Positions 54,846-64,000 of a DNA stretch of 64,000 nucleotides are shown in pieces. This stretch comes from Paraburkholderia heleia NBRC 101817 (GTDB lineage Bacteria; Pseudomonadota; Gammaproteobacteria; Burkholderiales; Burkholderiaceae): positions 124,001-188,000 of the forward strand of contig NZ_BBJH01000006.1 in NCBI RefSeq assembly GCF_000739775.1, written 5' to 3'. Made by a program: the position numbers and the translations under genes. The notes under the pieces were generated by a model that saw nothing but the letters and a program-made list of their open reading frames with translations, was not told the DNA's origin and did no database searches. How positions within the stretch are numbered: position 1 is the stretch's first letter; the number at the start of each line of letters is the position of its first letter.

Positions 54846-55497
54846 TGCGTGCCCGCCGCTCGAACGAACCGGCGCGCCAACTACCGCGCCCGACGCCCGC
54901 GCCCTGCTCGACGCCTGGCGCGCCCGCGGCGCGGACCGGCTCGACCCGGTGCGCTTTCACTTCATCGAGGCGCTGGAGCGCCGCGCCGCCGCACTCGCGG
55001 GCGAAGCGCGCCGGCGCATCGACGCGCGCCTCGCGCAACTGCTCGACGCCTTTGCCGAGGACCTCGCGCGCGAGGCATCGAAAATCACGCACAGGCTCGA
55101 CGGCGATAAGCCGGGAAGCGAACTGGGCCGCCTCGTCGATTCGCTCGTGCGTGCGCAACCCGCTCGACCGGCGACGCGCGTGCGGCACGAGCCGGACCCG
55201 GAGCTCGTCGAATACTTCCGGCAAACGTGGTCGCGCGTGCGCGCCGAAAAGCAGTTGCGGCAGTCGCTGGACCAGGTGCCCAGAAACGCGGGGCCGCTCA
55301 ATTCGAGCAGCCTCGTGCATCGCGCGCTCTCGCTGATGCGCGAAGTGTCGCCGGGGTATCTGCAGCAATTTCTCGCCTATGCCGATGCGCTTTCGTGGCT
55401 CGAGCAGTTGAACGCGAGTGTGGGGGTCGCGGCGCCGGTGAAAGAGGCGCCGCGGGCTGCGTCAGCGAAGAAAGGCGCGCGGGGCAAAGGGCGCTAG
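54835..55497 (+). CDS. DUF2894 family protein, last gene of stator-like operon
   Basis: This 220-residue soluble protein has an N-terminal helical part (LLDAWRARGADRLDPVRFHF, RIDARLAQLLDAFAEDLARE) and a conserved C-terminal block (LVEYFRQTWSRVRAEKQLRQ, LNSSSLVHRALSLMREVSPG, YLQQFLAYADALSWLEQL), which is the DUF2894 hallmark as I recall it. It ends in a Lys/Gly/Arg tail. The ATG at 54835 overlaps the OmpA gene by 11 bases. It is likely a cytoplasmic partner of the DUF802 tail. No enzymatic motif is visible. Confidence 0.82.
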   Translation: MANDACPPLERTGAPTTAPDARALLDAWRARGADRLDPVRFHFIEALERRAAALAGEARRRIDARLAQLLDAFAEDLAREASKITHRLDGDKPGSELGRLVDSLVRAQPARPATRVRHEPDPELVEYFRQTWSRVRAEKQLRQSLDQVPRNAGPLNSSSLVHRALSLMREVSPGYLQQFLAYADALSWLEQLNASVGVAAPVKEAPRAASAKKGARGKGR

Positions 55498-55502
55498 CGC
55501 CC

Positions 55503-56660
55503 TCACCCCGCCTTGCGCCGCGCCCGCACCGCCTGCGCCAGCCCATCCAGCACGGGCGCCGTCTGCGCCCAGCTGATGCACGCATCGGTGATCGACACGC
55601 CGCGCTTGAGCGGCACGCCCGGCTTCTGGTCCTGGCGCCCCTCCTCGAGATGGCTCTCGATCATCACGCCGACAATGCGCTTGTCGCCGCCCGCCAGCTG
55701 CTCGCCGATATCGCGCGCCACGTCGATCTGGCGCTGATGCGCCTTGTTCGAGTTCGCGTGCGAGCAGTCGATCATGACCTGCTCGCGCAGCCCCGCCTTC
55801 GCAAGCGCCGCGCAGCACGCCGCCACGGAAGCCGCATCGTAATTCGGCCCGCTCTTGCCGCCGCGCAGGATCACGTGGCAGTCGTCGTTGCCGCGCGTTT
55901 CGAAGATCGCGGCCATGCCCATCTTCGTCATGCCCATGAACGCGTGGCTCGCGCGCGCCGCGACGATGGCGTCGGCCGCTATCTGCACGCCGCCGTCGGT
56001 GCCGTTCTTGAAGCCGATCGGGCACGAAAGGCCGGAGGCGAGCTGCCGGTGGCTCTGGCTTTCGGTCGTGCGCGCGCCGATCGCGCCCCACGCCACGAGG
56101 TCGGCGATGAATTGCGGGCTCAGCAGATCGAGGAATTCCGTGGCCGTGGGCAGGCCGAGCGCGTTGATGTCGAGCAGCAGCTGGCGCGCCGCGCGCAGGC
56201 CCTCGTTGATGCGGAAGCTGCCGTCCAGACGCGGGTCGTTGATATAGCCCTTCCAGCCCACCGTGGTGCGCGGCTTCTCGAAGTACACGCGCATGACGAT
56301 CAGCAGGTCGTCCTTGAGCGTATCGGCCTTCGCCTTGAGCAGCTTCGCGTATTCGATCGCCTGGTCGTGGTCGTGGATCGAGCACGGGCCCACCACCACG
56401 ACGAGCCGGTCGTCGCGCTGTGCGAGCACCCCGGCAATCTCGCCGCGGCTCGTTTCGACGAGCGTTTGCGTCTCCTGCGGCACCGGCAGCTCGTCGAGCA
56501 GCAGCGCGGGCGAGATGAGCGGCCGCACGGCGCCGATGCGCGTGTCGTCGATGCGGGTCGTGTCCTGGGTGGCGTCGGCCACGCCGACTTCCTGGTCGTG
56601 CTGCGGATTGTCGATACGGCTCAAGATGTTCTCCAACTGCGCCTTTGGCGCGCGCATCAT
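55503..56660 (-). CDS. aroG: 3-deoxy-7-phosphoheptulonate synthase, class I (AroF/G/H)
   Basis: This 385-residue enzyme condenses phosphoenolpyruvate and erythrose 4-phosphate, the first step of aromatic amino-acid synthesis. Motifs are VVVVGPCSIHDHDQAIEYAK, RVYFEKPRTTVGWKGYINDP, SCPIGFKNGTDGG, the metal His in IDCSHANSNK and GVMIESHLEEGRQD. The N-terminal part (ENILSRIDNPQHDQEVGVAD, RPLISPALLLDELPV) carries the feedback-regulation segment. Two adjacent ATGs (56660, 56657) are possible starts; neither has a good ribosome site. It converges on the DUF2894 gene with a 5-base gap. Confidence 0.93.
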   Translation of the reverse strand: MMRAPKAQLENILSRIDNPQHDQEVGVADATQDTTRIDDTRIGAVRPLISPALLLDELPVPQETQTLVETSRGEIAGVLAQRDDRLVVVVGPCSIHDHDQAIEYAKLLKAKADTLKDDLLIVMRVYFEKPRTTVGWKGYINDPRLDGSFRINEGLRAARQLLLDINALGLPTATEFLDLLSPQFIADLVAWGAIGARTTESQSHRQLASGLSCPIGFKNGTDGGVQIAADAIVAARASHAFMGMTKMGMAAIFETRGNDDCHVILRGGKSGPNYDAASVAACCAALAKAGLREQVMIDCSHANSNKAHQRQIDVARDIGEQLAGGDKRIVGVMIESHLEEGRQDQKPGVPLKRGVSITDACISWAQTAPVLDGLAQAVRARRKAG

Positions 56661-56736
56661 GCATGTGTGGGGGATCAATGCGCGATTATCGCATCCGGCG
56701 CGCGAGCGGCATGCCAAACGTCGTCCTGAAACGCAA

Positions 56737-56760
56737 CGAGGCGGCCCGAAGACCGCCTCG
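56737..56760 (-). terminator. Stem-loop downstream of sterol-desaturase-like gene
   Basis: CGAGGCGG and CCGCCTCG are a perfect 8-bp stem with an 8-base loop, 31 bases after the desaturase-like stop. On the minus strand it is followed by TTGCGTTT, a weak T-run. Confidence 0.65.
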
Positions 56761-56790
56761 CACGAGGAGCCGCCGCGAATGCCGCGAAGC

Positions 56791-57798
56791 TCAGCGCGCC
56801 GCGTCGCCCATCGGATATCCCTTGCCCGCGAGGCGCCGCGCGATGCGCACGAGCGCGAGCCACTGCTGCGCGAGCAGGCCTGCGCCATAGTTCGCGCCGC
56901 GGCCGTGCGGCGCGGGCAACTGGTCGCGAATGCCGGTGGGCTCATGCTGCTTGTTCCACGACGCCGTGCGGAACATCACGTCCCACCACGGAAACAGCAC
57001 GCCGAAGTTGCAGCCGTAGCGCGTGCCCTCGTGCCCGTAGCCGATCGCATGATGGCGGCGATGAAACGCCGGGCTCACCACGATGCGCTCGAGCAGCCAG
57101 CCAAAGTCGAGCCGCGCGTTCACGTGCTGCACGCTCTGCATGAAGTTGCTCACGGCCACGAGCACGACGAACTGCGCGGGCGGCACGCCGATAACGAGCG
57201 AGATGCCCGCAAAGAACGCGGCCTGAACGATGTCGTCGAGGAAGTGATTGCGGTCGTCGCACCACAGCGACATTTGCTGCTGGCTGTGATGCACGGCGTG
57301 CAGTTCCCACCACACGCCGAAGCGATGCTGCCAGCGGTGATACCAGTAGCCCGCGAAGTCGAGCGCGACGAGATAGATCAGGAACGACACGAGCGGCTTG
57401 TCGGTCACGCCGGGCCAGAGGCTGTCCACCTCGATATTCGGGATGTTGTGGATCGCCATCAGGCTCTGCCAGTGGTTGAACAATGGCGTGAGCAGAAAGA
57501 AGAATGCGATGTTCAGAATGCCGAGTTTCGCGATCCACGTGTACCAGACGTCGGCGCGCAGCGCCCGGCGATCGCCCCAGTCCTCCGCGGGCCGCAGCGC
57601 CTCGAGCGGACGCAGCAGCACATACGAGGCGCAGATCTGCAGCACGCCGACGATCACCCAGTAGAGCGCGTCATAGGTGTCCTCGTCGTAGCCCATCAGG
57701 CCGACCTTGTAGAAGATCGGCTGCACCACGTCCACGTAGACGAGCGTCTGCAGCCACGAAACGAGGTTGTCGGCCTGCGAAATCAGCGTATCGAGCAT
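56791..57798 (-). CDS. Sterol desaturase / fatty-acid hydroxylase-like membrane di-iron protein
   Basis: This 335-residue membrane protein has several hydrophobic helices and the three His clusters of the fatty-acid hydroxylase superfamily: YWYHRWQHRFGVWWELHAVH (HRWQH and HAVHH) and PAFHRRHHAIGYGHEGTRYG. Members hydroxylate or desaturate lipids with a di-iron centre and O2. The ATG at 57798 is preceded by GGGAG; the frame is open to 57843. It follows the YncE-like gene by 13 bases, so both form one operon. The substrate is unknown; hopanoid or fatty-acid modification is possible. Confidence 0.9.
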   Translation of the reverse strand: MLDTLISQADNLVSWLQTLVYVDVVQPIFYKVGLMGYDEDTYDALYWVIVGVLQICASYVLLRPLEALRPAEDWGDRRALRADVWYTWIAKLGILNIAFFFLLTPLFNHWQSLMAIHNIPNIEVDSLWPGVTDKPLVSFLIYLVALDFAGYWYHRWQHRFGVWWELHAVHHSQQQMSLWCDDRNHFLDDIVQAAFFAGISLVIGVPPAQFVVLVAVSNFMQSVQHVNARLDFGWLLERIVVSPAFHRRHHAIGYGHEGTRYGCNFGVLFPWWDVMFRTASWNKQHEPTGIRDQLPAPHGRGANYGAGLLAQQWLALVRIARRLAGKGYPMGDAAR

Positions 57799-57811
57799 CG
57801 AGACTCCCTCA

Positions 57812-58798
57812 TCAGTCCGGATTCGGCGCGTACACCGGCGCACTGTTCGCGAAGTAGATGCCGTGCGGCGAGCGGCCCACCGCGATCGTGTCGATCAGCT
57901 TGCGCGTGTTCAGGTCGATGATGCCCACGTGCTTCGCGAAACGGAACGTCACCCAAAGGTAACGCTTGTCGGCCGAAAGTTCCATGTCGTCGGGGCCGGG
58001 GCGCAGACCCGTGATGTCGGCGACTTTCGTGAGCGTCGTGTAGTCGAGAATGCTGATCGTGCTCTCCACGCGATTCGACACGGCGATATGTTTGCCATCG
58101 TCCAGATTGCGGAAGTTATGCGCGCCGCGGCCAGTCTGGATCTTTTTCACGACCGTGCGGTTGTGCCAGTCCACCACGGCCACGTCGTCCTCGCCCGTCA
58201 TGCCCACGAGCAGATATTTGTCGCCCGGGGTCATCCAAAGGCCCGCGGGCGTGTTGCCCACCTGCAGCTTCCAGAGCACCGTTTGCGTCGGCAGGTCGAT
58301 GGCGGCCACTTCGCCCGTGTCCTGCAGCGTGACGAACGCCGTTTTGTTGTCGGAGGCGAACGTGATGTGGCTCGGCGTCTTGCCGAGCGGAATGCGCTTT
58401 GCGATCGTGAGGTTCTGGCCGTCGTAGCGGTAGACGTCCACGCGGTCGAGCCGCAGACCGGCGGTCACGAACCATTTGCGGTCGGGCGAGAAGCCGAGCT
58501 GGTACGGATCTTCGATGCCTTCCAGGCGGCGCTGTATCTGCCCCGTATGCGGGTCGAGGAACAGCAGGTCGTTCGACACCGAATCGGCGACGATGAGCGA
58601 CTTGCCATCGGGCGTGATCATCAGGTGATGCGGTTCCTTGCCCGTGGGCTCGGTGCCGACCACGGTGCGGCTCGCCTCGTCGATGAGCGAGAGCTTCGCC
58701 TCGCCCGAGTCGAGCACGATGACCTTGTCGTCGGCGTGGGCGAGTGCGCCCCATGCGAGGCCGCTCATCAGCAGCGCGGTCGCGAGCGGTTTCTTCAT
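57812..58798 (-). CDS. YncE-family seven-bladed beta-propeller, exported
   Basis: This 328-residue protein has a signal peptide (MKKPLATALLMSGLAWGALA, cleaved after HA) and repeats of the type (V)xxxxxP(x)hhhxxDGxxhhVA: EPHHLMITPDGKSLIVADSV, TPSHITFASDNKTAFVTLQD, TPAGLWMTPGDKYLLVGMTG and others. This is the YncE or lactonase-like beta-propeller fold, found in the periplasm. AT 58798 the start fits the signal peptide; the frame is open to 59044. It may bind DNA or a ligand or assist the enzyme encoded next to it. It is divergent from the NRAMP gene. Confidence 0.88.
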   Translation of the reverse strand: MKKPLATALLMSGLAWGALAHADDKVIVLDSGEAKLSLIDEASRTVVGTEPTGKEPHHLMITPDGKSLIVADSVSNDLLFLDPHTGQIQRRLEGIEDPYQLGFSPDRKWFVTAGLRLDRVDVYRYDGQNLTIAKRIPLGKTPSHITFASDNKTAFVTLQDTGEVAAIDLPTQTVLWKLQVGNTPAGLWMTPGDKYLLVGMTGEDDVAVVDWHNRTVVKKIQTGRGAHNFRNLDDGKHIAVSNRVESTISILDYTTLTKVADITGLRPGPDDMELSADKRYLWVTFRFAKHVGIIDLNTRKLIDTIAVGRSPHGIYFANSAPVYAPNPD

Positions 58799-59035
58799 AC
58801 GGACCGGTGTACACGAAAAGATCGGGAATTCAGGCATTTCGTAAGGGAAGGAGAGCAGCGAAGGCGCGCCGCGCCGGTTTGTGCTGAGATAACGCCAGGG
58901 CAGGCGCGCGGATTGCCTGCTTAACGCGTGAGGGCCCGATTCCGATGACGCATTTTCAATGTATTCGCACATGCTCGATGCGTGCCGCAAGGCGATGGGC
59001 TGCGCCTTCGGACCCCGGCATGCGCGAGAAGTTGC

Positions 59036-60361
59036 ATGGATCATCGCGCCCGCGATGACGAGGCGCGGCGCGCCCCCGACGGCCTCACGCGCAACACGGC
59101 CGCCGCGGCGCGCGAAGCGCTCGAAGGACGCCGCCGCGGCGTCGCCCTTCTGTTGCCGCTTGCGGGTCCGGCCGTCGTCATCTCGGTGGCCTATATCGAC
59201 CCCGGCAATATCGCGACCAACATCCAGGCCGGCGCGCGCTACGGTTACGCGCTGCTATGGGTCGTGCTGCTCGCCAACGTCATCGCCATGGTATTTCAGG
59301 GGCTTTCCGCGAAGCTCGGCATCGCCACGGGGCGCAATCTCGCCGAACTGTGCCGCGACAGCCTGCCCGCGCCGCTCGTGTGGCTCATGTGGGGCGTGAG
59401 CGAGATCGCGGCCATGGCCACCGATCTCGCCGAATTCCTCGGCGGCGCGATCGGCCTTGCGCTGCTCCTTCATCTGCCGCTGCTCGCGGGCATGGCGGTG
59501 ACGGCCGTCGTGACCTACGCACTGCTGTTTCTCCAGCGCGCGGGCTTCCGGCCGCTCGAGCTGCTGATCGGCGCGCTCGTCGGCGTGATCGGCATTTGCT
59601 ATGTTCTGGAGCTTTTCATTACGCCGATCGCGTGGCAAAGCCTTCTGCGCCACCTCGCCACGCCACGCTTGCCCGATGCGCAAGCCGTGACGATCGCGGT
59701 GGGCATCATCGGCGCCACCGTCATGCCGCATGCGCTCTTTCTGCACTCGGGGCTCACCCAGGCGCGTGTGCTTGCGCGCAACGATGCCGAACGCAAGCGC
59801 CTCGTGAAGTTTTCCAACGTCGAGGTCGTGGTGGCGCTTTCGGTGGCCGGGCTCATCAACATGGCGATGGTGGTGATGGCCTCCGGCGCGTTCCACCAGG
59901 GCTACGCGGACGTCGCCGAAATCGGGACCGCCTACCGCACGCTCGCGCCGCTGCTGGGCGCGGCGGCCGCCAGCATCTTTCTCGTTTCGCTGATCGCCTC
60001 GGGCATTTCGAGTTCGGTGGTCGGCACGCTCGCGGGGCAGATGATCATGCAAGGCTTCGTGAACTTTCGCATTCCGCTGTGGCTGCGCCGTGCGGTGACG
60101 ATGGTGCCCAGTTTCATCGTAGTGGGGCTGGGCGTGAACGCCACCAACGCGCTCGTCATGAGTCAGGTCGTACTGAGCCTCGCCCTGCCGTTCCCGATGG
60201 CCGCGCTCGTGTGGTTCACGTGCCGCCGCGGCGTGATGGGGCCCCATCGTAACGGCGCGCTCACGGCTGCGGCAGCCGTGGCGGGCGCGGCCGCGGTGCT
60301 CTCGCTCAACGTCGTGCTGGTGCTCGCGACCTTCGGGGTGGCGGTGCCGGGGCTCGGGTAA
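59036..60361 (+). CDS. mntH: NRAMP-family Mn2+/divalent metal transporter
   Basis: This 441-residue inner-membrane transporter uses the proton gradient to take up Mn2+. The metal site of helix 1 is visible in VAYIDPGNIATNIQAG (DPGN) and that of helix 6 in GATVMPHALFLHSGLTQ (MPH). Eleven hydrophobic helices are present. The ATG at 59036 is preceded by GAGAAG; the frame starts at 58982. It is divergent from the YncE-like operon across about 240 bases. I did not see an MntR box or manganese riboswitch. Confidence 0.92.
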   Translation: MDHRARDDEARRAPDGLTRNTAAAAREALEGRRRGVALLLPLAGPAVVISVAYIDPGNIATNIQAGARYGYALLWVVLLANVIAMVFQGLSAKLGIATGRNLAELCRDSLPAPLVWLMWGVSEIAAMATDLAEFLGGAIGLALLLHLPLLAGMAVTAVVTYALLFLQRAGFRPLELLIGALVGVIGICYVLELFITPIAWQSLLRHLATPRLPDAQAVTIAVGIIGATVMPHALFLHSGLTQARVLARNDAERKRLVKFSNVEVVVALSVAGLINMAMVVMASGAFHQGYADVAEIGTAYRTLAPLLGAAAASIFLVSLIASGISSSVVGTLAGQMIMQGFVNFRIPLWLRRAVTMVPSFIVVGLGVNATNALVMSQVVLSLALPFPMAALVWFTCRRGVMGPHRNGALTAAAAVAGAAAVLSLNVVLVLATFGVAVPGLG

Positions 60362-60588
60362 AGATCGGCTCCATGCCACGCGAGGCATGCATGAACGGCC
60401 GGTCGGTCTATCGACGCGGAAGCCTCGGACGACGCCTCGTTCGCGCCACGCGTGCAAACTCGCGCGAAACCATGCACCATTAGCGTTTTCGCCGCGCCCC
60501 GCTCTTGCGGCCGGTGCGGGTATTGCAACCGCGCGCCGGCGTTCGTGCCCAACCATGTCACGCGAGCGCGCGTCACCTCCGACCTGCC

Positions 60589-62064
<1,476 letters not shown>

Positions 62065-62073
62065 TGTGAACGA

Positions 62074-62107
62074 CTGCGAGCGCCGCGCCTCATGCGGGCG
62101 CTCGCAG
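62074..62107. terminator. Stem-loop between zwf and convergent small ORF
   Basis: CTGCGAGCGCC and GGCGCTCGCAG form a perfect 11-bp stem with a 12-base loop, followed by CATGGTTTTA on the plus strand. It can end zwf and the small minus-strand gene. Confidence 0.75.
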
Positions 62108-62114
62108 CATGGTT

Positions 62115-62264
62115 TTACTGGTCGCCCGAATCCGGTCGAAACAGGTCGAAGCCGGCAAACACGATCACGCCGCTGAGCGCCATCAACGGCACCGAATGGC
62201 GCCCAAGAAAAAGGACCACGGCCGCAAGCCAGGTTGAAATACAGAAAGCGCCGATGCGCCGCAT
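62115..62264 (-). CDS. Small membrane protein, 49 residues
   Basis: This ORF starts MRRIGAFCISTWLAAVVLFL and continues to ALSGVIVFAGFDLFRPDSGD before the stop. It has two hydrophobic spans with a short Gly-Arg-His turn. A GGGAG ribosome site lies 8 bases upstream of the ATG. It is unrecognised. It lies between zwf and the alcohol dehydrogenase gene. Confidence 0.6.
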   Translation of the reverse strand: MRRIGAFCISTWLAAVVLFLGRHSVPLMALSGVIVFAGFDLFRPDSGDQ

Positions 62265-62326
62265 GATGCCAACTCCCTACTCTTTAATGCCCTTCTGAAG
62301 CGTTGCCGCGCGATTCAAGCCTGACA

Positions 62327-62512
62327 TCACCTCAACGTCGCGCGCGCCGTGCGCAGGCGCGACACCGTATCCGCGAACGCCTCGCCGCCGAGCGTGCGCT
62401 TCAGGCGGCTCGCGGCGTTGAGCGCCTCGCGAATCGCCATGGCCTGTGCCGTTGGCACGATCGCCACTTCGCGACCATCGCACACGTCTGCCCAATGATA
62501 ATTCAAGCGCAC
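62327..62512 (-). CDS. Small hypothetical protein
   Basis: A 61-residue ORF from a GTG at 62512 reads WADVCDGREVAIVPTAQAMA, then REALNAASRLKRTLGGEAFA and ends TVSRLRTARATLR. The composition and codon use look like real protein, but no ribosome site is clear; the frame stays open to 62602. It is divergent from the alcohol dehydrogenase gene. No family was recognised. Confidence 0.4.
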   Translation of the reverse strand: MRLNYHWADVCDGREVAIVPTAQAMAIREALNAASRLKRTLGGEAFADTVSRLRTARATLR

Positions 62513-62616
62513 AGCAGCAAAAATAGAACGATCGGACGAATCCCCGTCGCATCGGCTATGATTCGAAGACCGCCGCAATCGTCTGGCCGCCGTACATGAC
62601 ACTCACGGAGACATCG

Positions 62617-63687
62617 ATGCAAATGCGCTGTTACTGCATTATCCATCACGGCAAGCCGCTCGAGCGGGTCGAGCGCGACGTGCCCGAGCCCAGGGGCACC
62701 GAGGTGTTGCTGCGCGTGAAGGCAGCGGGCCTGTGCCATTCCGATCTGCACATCTGGGAGGGCTATTACGATCTGGGCGGCGGCAAGAAGCTCTCGCTCG
62801 CCGACCGCGGCATCAAGCTGCCGCTCACGCCGAGCCACGAAATCTGCGGCGAGGTCGCGGCGCTCGGCCCCGACGCGCAAGGCGCGCCGGAAGCGCTGGC
62901 GGCGGGCACGTCGGCAGTCGTGCATCCGTGGATCGGCTGCGGCGAATGCGCGGCCTGCCGGCGCGGCGAAGAGAACATCTGCGCGAAACCGCAGTCGCTC
63001 GGCGTGCTGCGCGACGGCGGCTTTGCGGATTTCGTGATCGTGCCGCATCCGCGCTATCTCGTGGACCTCGCCGGCCTCGACCCCGTGAAGGCCGCGCCGC
63101 TCGCCTGCGCGGGCGTGACGACGTATTCGGCCGTGAAGAAGTTCGGCGCGCGCATCCACGAAGGTCCCGTGGTCGTGATCGGCGCGGGCGGCCTCGGCAT
63201 GATGGCGCTCGAAGTGCTCAAGGCGATGGGCGCACAAGGCGCGATTGTCGTGGACGTGGACCCCGTCAAGCGCGAAGCCGCGCTTGCGGCGGGCGCGCTC
63301 GCGGCCATCGACGCGCGCGCGGACGACGCCGTGCAGCAGATCATCGCGGCAACGGGCGGCGGGGCACGCGCGGTGCTCGACCTCGTGGGCGCAACGCCCA
63401 CCGTCAAGCTCGCGCTCGACGCCTGCGCGCGCGGCGGCCACGTGGTGATCGTCGGGCTGATGGGCGGCGACCTCACGCTCTCGCTGCCCATCATCCCGAT
63501 GCGGCCGCTGAAGATCGAGGGCAGCTATGTGGGTACGCTGCCCGAGCTGCGCGAACTCGTGACGCTGATGCGCGAAGGCAAGATGCATCCCTCGCCCGTC
63601 TCCACGCGGCCGCTCGCGGAAATCAACGAGGCCTTCGAAGCGCTCGTGCAAGGCAAGGTGGTCGGGCGGCAGGTGCTGGTGCCCTGA
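62617..63687 (+). CDS. Zinc-dependent alcohol dehydrogenase (MDR superfamily)
   Basis: This 356-residue medium-chain dehydrogenase has the catalytic-zinc ligands in AAGLCHSDLHIWEG (Cys, then His-Ser-Asp) and LTPSHEICGEV (His-Glu), the four-Cys structural zinc site in IGCGECAACRRGEENIC and the Rossmann turn VVVIGAGGLGMMALEVL. It oxidises an alcohol with NAD+ or reduces an aldehyde; the substrate is unknown. The ATG at 62617 has GGAG 7 bases upstream; an in-frame ATG at 62596 is less likely. A hairpin follows the stop. Confidence 0.92.
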   Translation: MQMRCYCIIHHGKPLERVERDVPEPRGTEVLLRVKAAGLCHSDLHIWEGYYDLGGGKKLSLADRGIKLPLTPSHEICGEVAALGPDAQGAPEALAAGTSAVVHPWIGCGECAACRRGEENICAKPQSLGVLRDGGFADFVIVPHPRYLVDLAGLDPVKAAPLACAGVTTYSAVKKFGARIHEGPVVVIGAGGLGMMALEVLKAMGAQGAIVVDVDPVKREAALAAGALAAIDARADDAVQQIIAATGGGARAVLDLVGATPTVKLALDACARGGHVVIVGLMGGDLTLSLPIIPMRPLKIEGSYVGTLPELRELVTLMREGKMHPSPVSTRPLAEINEAFEALVQGKVVGRQVLVP

Positions 63688-64000
63688 TGCGTTTCGTCGG
63701 GCGCGGCCTTGTTTGGCCGCGCGCGACGGCAAATCGTTCGGAATTCGAATCAATTGGGGAGATCGGCTCACGGCGACGATCCCCGATTCGATACACGCAG
63801 GCGCCCGGAACGCCCTCTTACGGTCTCCCCCGGCGCTCGCCCCATCGGAAAGCCATCTGCAAGCTTTTCCGGGCGGGAAGCGCTGATCGTCCGAATAAGC
63901 GCACCGGATGCGCTCAATTCGCGCCGTTGCCCGAGCACGAGCTGTCGTAATCTCGACACTGCCTCAGTGTCCGTGTCGCCCACGCGCCGCGCCCCGACTC
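63688..64000. other. Right end of window, no recognised gene
   Basis: Apart from the hairpin at 63695-63728 I see nothing definite. A 71-residue minus-strand ORF (63768-63983) has no known pattern. Confidence 0.45.
63695..63728 (+). terminator. Stem-loop after alcohol dehydrogenase gene
   Basis: CGTCGGGCGCGGCC pairs with GGCCGCGCGCGACG (13 of 14) around TTGTTT, starting 8 bases after the stop. No T-run follows. Confidence 0.55.

Noticed and set aside
51117..55497. Standard Zorya system or flagellar motor
   Set aside because: ZorC, ZorD or ZorE and flagellar genes are absent; DUF3348 and DUF2894 mark a different set.

Overview
The window looks like a piece of a Burkholderiales chromosome, most likely Paraburkholderia or a close relative. 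The DNA is GC-rich and dense in efflux operons. It carries families typical of that group: DUF3331, DUF3348/DUF802/DUF2894, a trimeric porin, and an acetoacetate decarboxylase/3-hydroxybutyrate dehydrogenase/patatin cluster. No rRNA, tRNA or CRISPR array was seen. All family calls come from reading the sequence, not from searches.

Layout. 0-4 kb: the end of an acetamidase/formamidase gene, an NTF2-like protein and mmsA. 4-10 kb: a tripartite drug-efflux operon (MFS, HlyD adaptor, outer-membrane lipoprotein) divergent from a LysR regulator. 10-16 kb: mug and a GlxA-type regulator, divergent from a stand-alone 2-oxoglutarate dehydrogenase E1-like gene that is followed by a DJ-1/PfpI protein and an ArsR regulator. 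16-21.5 kb: a second tripartite efflux operon with two MarR regulators. Four related TCTG-N6-C(A/T)GA sites lie in front of its cistrons. 21.7-26.4 kb: small enzymes (VOC, SDR, tautomerase, DUF3331, DJ-1, AhpD-like, 4-hydroxylaminobenzoate lyase-like) and a membrane protein. 26.4-30.4 kb: patatin, 3-hydroxybutyrate dehydrogenase, acetoacetate decarboxylase and an AraC regulator.

30.9-43.8 kb is an accessory island. It begins at a MocR-type gene cut off at its 5' end. It carries a KfrA-like protein overlapping a complete tyrosine recombinase, a decayed IS3 element split by a decayed IS5 element with a TAA target duplication, and a three-gene Cap4-like nuclease / middle component / Rad50-SMC-like ATPase operon. 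That operon resembles Lamassu (DdmABC) or ABC-3C anti-phage and anti-plasmid systems. A small membrane ORF follows the ATPase gene.

43.8-64 kb returns to core-like content: a YqjI/YqjH-like metal-responsive pair, an MFS exporter, a porin, dbpA, a FrnE-like DsbA protein, aroG-type DAHP synthase, a YncE-like protein with a sterol-desaturase-like enzyme, an NRAMP transporter, zwf and a zinc alcohol dehydrogenase. At 51.1-55.5 kb sits a tightly coupled four-gene operon (DUF3348, DUF802, OmpA, DUF2894). Its two middle proteins have the architecture of a MotAB/ZorAB ion-driven stator: four membrane segments plus a very long cytoplasmic tail, and a membrane-anchored OmpA protein with an aspartate at the expected ion-binding place. 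This is the best candidate here for a poorly described molecular machine.
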